Of a DNA stretch of 10,786 nucleotides, positions 7,606 to 10,786 are shown in pieces. The position numbers and the translations under genes were made by a program. Source of the stretch: Flavobacteriales bacterium (GTDB lineage: Bacteria; Bacteroidota; Bacteroidia; Flavobacteriales; Flavobacteriaceae); NCBI GenBank assembly GCA_027065935.1, contig JAMONI010000155.1:1-10786 (forward strand), in the 5' to 3' direction. Within the stretch, counting starts at the first letter, position 1, and the number at the start of each line of letters is the position of its first letter. Under the pieces are notes generated by a model, which did not search any database, was not told the origin of the DNA, and worked only from the letters and a program-made list of their open reading frames with translations.

Positions 7606-8452
7606 CGTCGATTTTTTTATTGTATTTTTTGGCTGATTTTGCCGAACCGTAAATATTACCCAAATAAAAACCCGCACCCAATACGCCGAATATCCACCCG
7701 CGTGTACTATTTATTCCGTCTTTTTGAAATCCACGATAGGACTGCCAAGCATTCATTCCGGTAAACAAAAATGCAATGAGCGCATCTCCATAGTTTTTAG
7801 TATAGACTTTTCCGAGTCCGGGTACCACGGCCGACATTAAACCCGCCCAAAAGGGACTTTTTGTTTTATATGTCAACCGTCTGTTGAGTGCCGTTCCAAA
7901 CTGGTGAAAAACCGTTGAAGGATTTTCCAAATGTGTTTGATAGTAACGACCGGCTTTGTTCCATTCTTTTTTTAACAAATAAATGCCCAACCTCCAAGTT
8001 TGTTTTTCAATGGAATCCAATCGGGAACGTGTTAACAATTTTTCCGCCGTATCCAATTCGTTTAAAAACAAATGCGCTACAATTCCCGCTTTTTGAACTT
8101 TCGGCACCAATGTGTCAAATACGGGATAGTATCGATAAAAGTACCCCGCCGCATTAAAAAAATCTTCTTTTTTTAAATAAGCTGTTATGATTTGAAATTT
8201 GGCTTCCTCATCTTCGGGATGTAAAAAAACGACCCGTTGGAATTCTTCAATGGCATAATCGAATTGCCCCGTCTTATATAAGTATTCCGCAAATTTTTTA
8301 CTGTGCGCATAATCAAAGATGTCCTGATTGCTGTTTTGTGATGATGGAGTTTGAACAATCGTATCTTTAGCGACAAACAAGGTATCGGGCTGGGAAAAAA
8401 CCGAACAACCGAACAACATAAAAAATAAAAAACTATTCCACCGGGTCTTCAT
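7559..8452 (-). CDS. TPR protein with C-terminal PGLGK membrane domain (first copy)
   Basis: This is a complete 297-residue protein. The N-terminus is an export signal ending CSVFSQ. Cys16 after LFG could make it a lipoprotein, though cleavage after about residue 20 by the ordinary signal peptidase is equally likely. A canonical tetratricopeptide unit lies at about 52-85 (AEYLYKTGQFDYAIEEFQRV, then LHP), with more helix pairs to about 175. From residue 200, FWAGLMSAVVPGLGKVYTKN (PGLG at 211-214) leads into hydrophobic segments at about 222-237 and 252-270, then a charged tail. This is the same TPR + PGLG layout as the gene that follows it. The start overlaps the YidD-domain gene by 20 bases and the end overlaps the second copy by 47. 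The pairing suggests a two-subunit membrane complex; that is inference. Confidence 0.85.
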   Translation of the reverse strand: MKTRWNSFLFFMLFGCSVFSQPDTLFVAKDTIVQTPSSQNSNQDIFDYAHSKKFAEYLYKTGQFDYAIEEFQRVVFLHPEDEEAKFQIITAYLKKEDFFNAAGYFYRYYPVFDTLVPKVQKAGIVAHLFLNELDTAEKLLTRSRLDSIEKQTWRLGIYLLKKEWNKAGRYYQTHLENPSTVFHQFGTALNRRLTYKTKSPFWAGLMSAVVPGLGKVYTKNYGDALIAFLFTGMNAWQSYRGFQKDGINSTRGWIFGVLGAGFYLGNIYGSAKSAKKYNKKIDDEIESEVKSVIRFSI

Positions 8453-8852
8453 ACTTCATTACTTTAGGATTAATGGAGTACCCGCCTTGGGCAGCAAAAG
8501 GAGAACAACGCATCAAACGGTCCATTCCGTCCAAATAGCCGATAAAAACCCCGTGTTGTTGAATGGATTGTATCATGTACGTTGAACAGGATGGGGTAAA
8601 AACACAAGAATCGATATCTTGGGACGATATAAAATTCTTATAAGACCAATACAATAGCCCGAACAAAAATTTCAATTCGTTGTCGGCATGCTTTAACGGC
8701 TTTGAAAAATCGTGTTCATGAGCCTCTGAAACATCAAAAACATTACGTAATGACGTCATGTAATCGGGCCGGGTGTTACTTTGTTGTGCATTACCGATTA
8801 AGGTAATCAGTAACAGGAAAGTTGTAATACTCGTCGTTACCTTGTTCATCAA
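8433..8852 (-). CDS. Exported YidD-domain protein
   Basis: This is a complete 139-residue protein containing a YidD-type domain. Residues 83-126 read D-S-C-V-F-T-P-S-C-S-T-Y, I-Q-S-I-Q-Q-H-G-V-F-x-G-Y, D-R-L-M-R-C-S-P-F-A-A-Q-G-G-Y. This matches the family pattern C-x-F-x-P-x-C-S-x-Y-x(3)-A/S-I-x(2)-H-G-x(3)-G, ending R-x(2)-R-C-x-P-F with GGY. All three conserved cysteines are present (83, 89, 116). YidD usually is about 85 residues, sits by rnpA/yidC and helps YidC insert inner-membrane proteins from the cytoplasmic side. Here the domain is preceded by a signal peptide (residues 1-23, ending IGNAQQ) and about 55 extra residues, so it is probably exported and is likely not the housekeeping YidD; no symbol is assigned for that reason. 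The start (M1 or M2) lies 62 or 59 bases inside the upstream gene, and the end overlaps the next gene by 20 bases. Confidence 0.87.
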   Translation of the reverse strand: MMNKVTTSITTFLLLITLIGNAQQSNTRPDYMTSLRNVFDVSEAHEHDFSKPLKHADNELKFLFGLLYWSYKNFISSQDIDSCVFTPSCSTYMIQSIQQHGVFIGYLDGMDRLMRCSPFAAQGGYSINPKVMKYEDPVE

Positions 8853-9477
8853 TAACTATATTTTTAAATTCCGTTTTTTGGATAGTTTCATTGCCCTGTT
8901 CGTCATAGAAGAATTGAACCATTCGTGTAGGAAACATTATTCCCCTAATGTTTTTGTATGCCTCAAAAAACTTTTTACTTACAATTTTTCCTTCGGTATT
9001 GTAAAAAATAATACCCGTAATCAAACCGTCTTTATTGGCAATCAATATTTTTCCCACTACATTTTTCAATTGGTCGGGGGGCAACCATGTAGAGATAACC
9101 AAACCTTTGTCTTCTTCGACACCGGCCAGTTGATAACCCGAATTTTCAAGACCGTAATATTGAATGGAATTTTTTAATACCAAAGCGAAAATAGTAGTCT
9201 CGGGAGGAGACGGATTTTGGGACATATTAATCAATTTCCCGTCTTTTATAACATACACCATGTTATCCATCATTACATATGTTTCTTTTTCCGGAAACCA
9301 AATATCGGAAACCAATTTTCCGGTAACATTGTCATAATAAATCGTACCTTTATTTAACGTAAACTTGCCGTCGGCATACCTTTTCTTAACGGTAATATCC
9401 ACTTTAATGCGATAATAATTCTGAGCATATGTGAAAAACGAAAAGAACAAAAAAAACAACAATAATAACCTTTTCAT
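8791..9477 (-). CDS. Exported beta-rich protein, possibly LolA/RseB-like
   Basis: This is a complete 228-residue protein and the first gene of the six-gene operon. The signal peptide is residues 1-19, ending FFTYAQ with no lipobox. The mature protein is a run of beta-strand patterns: I-K-V-D-I-T-V-K-K-R-Y-A-D-G-K-F, G-T-I-Y-Y-D, G-K-L-V-S-D-I-W-F-P-E-K-E, Y-V-M-M-D-N-M-V-Y-V-I-K-D-G-K-L, later F-P-T-R-M-V-Q-F-F-Y. The strand order with a turn such as DNMVYVIKDGK resembles the lipoprotein-carrier LolA/RseB fold, which binds lipid acyl chains in the periplasm. I saw no diagnostic residue, so this is a fold guess; it could equally be an unrelated Bacteroidota periplasmic family. A TATATTTG promoter lies 44 bases upstream, and the 3' end overlaps the YidD-domain gene by about 60 bases. 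Confidence 0.78.
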   Translation of the reverse strand: MKRLLLLFFLFFSFFTYAQNYYRIKVDITVKKRYADGKFTLNKGTIYYDNVTGKLVSDIWFPEKETYVMMDNMVYVIKDGKLINMSQNPSPPETTIFALVLKNSIQYYGLENSGYQLAGVEEDKGLVISTWLPPDQLKNVVGKILIANKDGLITGIIFYNTEGKIVSKKFFEAYKNIRGIMFPTRMVQFFYDEQGNETIQKTEFKNIVIDEQGNDEYYNFPVTDYLNR

Positions 9478-9520
9478 TCAATGAATAATTTTAATATGAA
9501 ATAAAAAAACAAACCGAATA

Positions 9521-9554
9521 CAAATATACGTGTTTTATTTAAGCCGGCTTACAA
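9521..9554 (-). promoter_or_regulatory. Promoter of the six-gene envelope operon
   Basis: The minus strand reads TTG (plus 9552-9554), a 23-base spacer, then TATATTTG (plus 9521-9528), an exact -7 match with the -33 element slightly further away than usual. The predicted leader is about 40 bases, AT-rich and without a Shine-Dalgarno. This is the only promoter-like signal I could see ahead of the six overlapping genes. Confidence 0.6.
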
Positions 9555-9564
9555 GAAAATTTCC

Positions 9565-9572
9565 TACTTTTG
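9565..9572 (+). promoter_or_regulatory. -7 promoter element of the hydrolase gene
   Basis: TACTTTTG matches TAnnTTTG exactly and ends 10 bases before the hydrolase ATG, so the mRNA leader would be only a few bases long. No clear TTG lies at the -33 position. It is back-to-back with the operon promoter; the plus-strand element lies just beyond the minus-strand -33 element. Confidence 0.5.
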
Positions 9573-9582
9573 ATAAAAAAAT

Positions 9583-10428
9583 ATGAACCGGAAAACCCTG
9601 TTGATTTTTACCTTATTCTTTCTTTTTTCCTGCAAAAAACAACAACCCGAAAACGAAACGGACTTTACCCGGGAAGTGCTATCTTCGGATTATGCCTACG
9701 GAAGCCATAACCAACAGAAAATGGATGTGTATATCCCGCAAGGCGATCGCGACACGATGGCATTGCTTGTTTTGGTTCACGGCGGCGGATGGACACAAGG
9801 CGACAAATCGAGCTTTGCACAATGGTTCGAATATGAAAAAAACCGGGGCAGGTATGCGGTTATCAACATAAATTACCGTTTGGATAACACTCAAACACGC
9901 CCCCTGCCCATGCAAACCGACGATATTCATTCCGCCATCCAAAGCCTTCGTAACGATTTTATGTTTCCCGCCAATCGTATCGGTATGATAGGAGCAAGCG
10001 CCGGCGCACATTTGGTAAGCCAATACGCTTACAAGTACGATACCGCCGGAAATGTAAAAGCTGTCGTTAATTTTGTAGGACCGGTTGATTTCAACGACCC
10101 CGAATACCACACAGCGGGGCATTGGGAATGGATTTTTTCCGGAATCGAATACATCTTTAATCTTCCTTATTCCGGCAACGAAATCCAATATGCAGAATGG
10201 AGCCCGTATCATCATGTAACATCACAAAGTCCGCCCAGCATTCTTTTCTACGGACTGCAAGACACCCTCGTCCCTTATTCGCAAGGCGAACGATTACACC
10301 AACGCCTGAACCAATTCAACGTAGAAAATGAATACTATCTGTATCCCGACAGCGGTCACCGGTTCAACAACACCGACACGCAACACGCCCTGAGCAAAAC
10401 CGCCGCATTTTTAGAACGTCATTTGTAA
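9583..10428 (+). CDS. Alpha/beta-hydrolase (carboxylesterase-type) lipoprotein
   Basis: This is a complete 281-residue predicted esterase anchored in the envelope. The signal ends FLFSC-KKQQ, so Cys17 is the likely lipidated residue. The fold shows the hormone-sensitive-lipase/BD-FAE-like order: oxyanion-hole HGGGW at 66-70, NYR at 97-99, nucleophile elbow GASAG with Ser139, acid Asp227 in GLQDTLVP, and His259 in SGHRF. The catalytic triad is therefore complete. Length fits a single-domain esterase of this type acting on acetyl or feruloyl esters of sugars or small acyl esters, but the substrate cannot be decided. The start is fixed by the signal peptide and by a TACTTTTG promoter just upstream. 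It is transcribed away from the envelope operon, and a DUF4197 lipoprotein follows 61 bases later on the same strand, possibly co-transcribed. Confidence 0.92.
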   Translation: MNRKTLLIFTLFFLFSCKKQQPENETDFTREVLSSDYAYGSHNQQKMDVYIPQGDRDTMALLVLVHGGGWTQGDKSSFAQWFEYEKNRGRYAVININYRLDNTQTRPLPMQTDDIHSAIQSLRNDFMFPANRIGMIGASAGAHLVSQYAYKYDTAGNVKAVVNFVGPVDFNDPEYHTAGHWEWIFSGIEYIFNLPYSGNEIQYAEWSPYHHVTSQSPPSILFYGLQDTLVPYSQGERLHQRLNQFNVENEYYLYPDSGHRFNNTDTQHALSKTAAFLERHL

Positions 10429-10489
10429 AACGAAAAAAGTCATTCTTTTCATAAATTGTAATAAATGAAGAATTAAAAAACCCAGAACC

Positions 10490-10786
10490 ATGAAACGAAA
10501 ATTCATACTATTCGCTTTATTATGGAGTCTTGTAAGTTGCGGCGAACTCCAACAAATCGCCAATCAATTCCCCCAAAGCGCCAACGGTTTGGGAAATGCC
10601 GACATAGGTGAAGCACTTCGTCAGGCACTGAACGAAGGCATCGAACGCCAAGTCACTTCCCTTATGAAAGAAGGAGGCTTCTATAACCAGCCCGACGTAC
10701 GCATTTTACTCCCCGCCGAACTACAAAAAGTCGATAAAAAACTCCGTCAAATCGGACTGGACGCATTGGCCGACGAGGGAATCAAA
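10490..10786 (+). CDS. DUF4197-type lipoprotein, C-terminus outside window
   Basis: This is a partial gene: 99 codons are visible and the frame is open to the right edge. Residues 1-17 end LWSLVSC-GEL, a lipoprotein signal with Cys17. The mature part has I-G-E-A-L-R-Q-A-L-N-E-G-I-E-R-Q-V, then L-M-K-E-G-G-F-Y-N-Q-P-D-V-R-I-L-L-P-A-E-L, then L-R-Q-I-G-L-D-A-L. This matches the pattern I associate with DUF4197: a GLKEAL-like helix, Gly-Phe/Tyr-x-x-n, x-I-x-LP, then an r-x-x-G-x helix. The function of the family is unknown. It lies 61 bases after the hydrolase on the same strand with no clear terminator or promoter between. Confidence 0.85.
   Translation, partial: MKRKFILFALLWSLVSCGELQQIANQFPQSANGLGNADIGEALRQALNEGIERQVTSLMKEGGFYNQPDVRILLPAELQKVDKKLRQIGLDALADEGIK

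Noticed and set aside
7606..7677. Upstream ATG giving the second TPR-PGLG protein 24 more residues
   Set aside because: The extra segment puts polar residues ahead of a clean signal sequence that starts at the ATG at 7605, and it deepens the overlap with the upstream gene.
8773..9177. Plus-strand open frame of 134 codons opposite the first operon genes
   Set aside because: It is antisense to two genes with signal peptides and recognisable patterns, and it has no domain or promoter of its own.
9679..10215. Minus-strand open frame of 178 codons opposite the hydrolase
   Set aside because: The plus strand encodes a hydrolase with a complete catalytic triad; the reverse frame shows no recognisable protein features.
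10430..10462. A-rich and T-rich stretch after the hydrolase considered as a terminator
   Set aside because: The possible GAAAAG/CTTTTC stem has no G-C core and no following T-run, so a terminator is not supported.

Overview
The window looks like chromosomal DNA from a Bacteroidota bacterium, probably of the Flavobacteriia or a neighbouring class. The evidence is AT-rich DNA, start codons without Shine-Dalgarno sequences, promoters of the Bacteroidota TAnnTTTG type, signal peptides ending in ...AQ, short lipoprotein signals ending in ...SC followed by Lys or Gly, a tmRNA tag ending in NYALAA, and a large TonB-dependent receptor with an N-terminal carboxypeptidase-regulatory-like domain. I cannot name a genus. 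I see no phage, insertion sequence or CRISPR.

Layout. (1) Bases 1-3384, minus strand: a TonB-dependent outer-membrane receptor followed 24 bases later by a DUF5689-type lipoprotein that runs off the left edge, with one promoter upstream. (2) Bases 3440-4309, minus strand: an RNA block holding tRNA-Gly(GCC), tRNA-Leu(UAA) and the tmRNA gene ssrA with its own intrinsic terminator. About 220 bases between tRNA-Leu and ssrA contain no gene but two strong inverted repeats. (3) Bases 4302-9477, minus strand: six genes in one run, each overlapping the next by 1 to 62 bases, so almost certainly one operon. In transcription order they encode a small exported beta-rich (LolA/RseB-like?) protein, an exported YidD-domain protein, two related TPR proteins each ending in a PGLG-type membrane domain, an exported helical-repeat protein, and a lipoprotein with a bacterial Ig-like domain. 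(4) Bases 9583-10786, plus strand, divergent from the operon: an alpha/beta-hydrolase lipoprotein and a DUF4197 lipoprotein cut by the right edge.

Almost every protein here carries an export signal, so the window is about the cell envelope. The receptor and DUF5689 lipoprotein probably act together in uptake or surface binding of an unidentified ligand. The six-gene operon is the most interesting part. A YidD domain, normally a cytoplasmic-side helper of YidC, is here attached to a signal peptide and co-encoded with two paralogous TPR-PGLG membrane proteins and envelope partners. That suggests an uncharacterised envelope assembly or quality-control module. This function is inference; only the gene order, overlaps, signals and motifs are seen directly.
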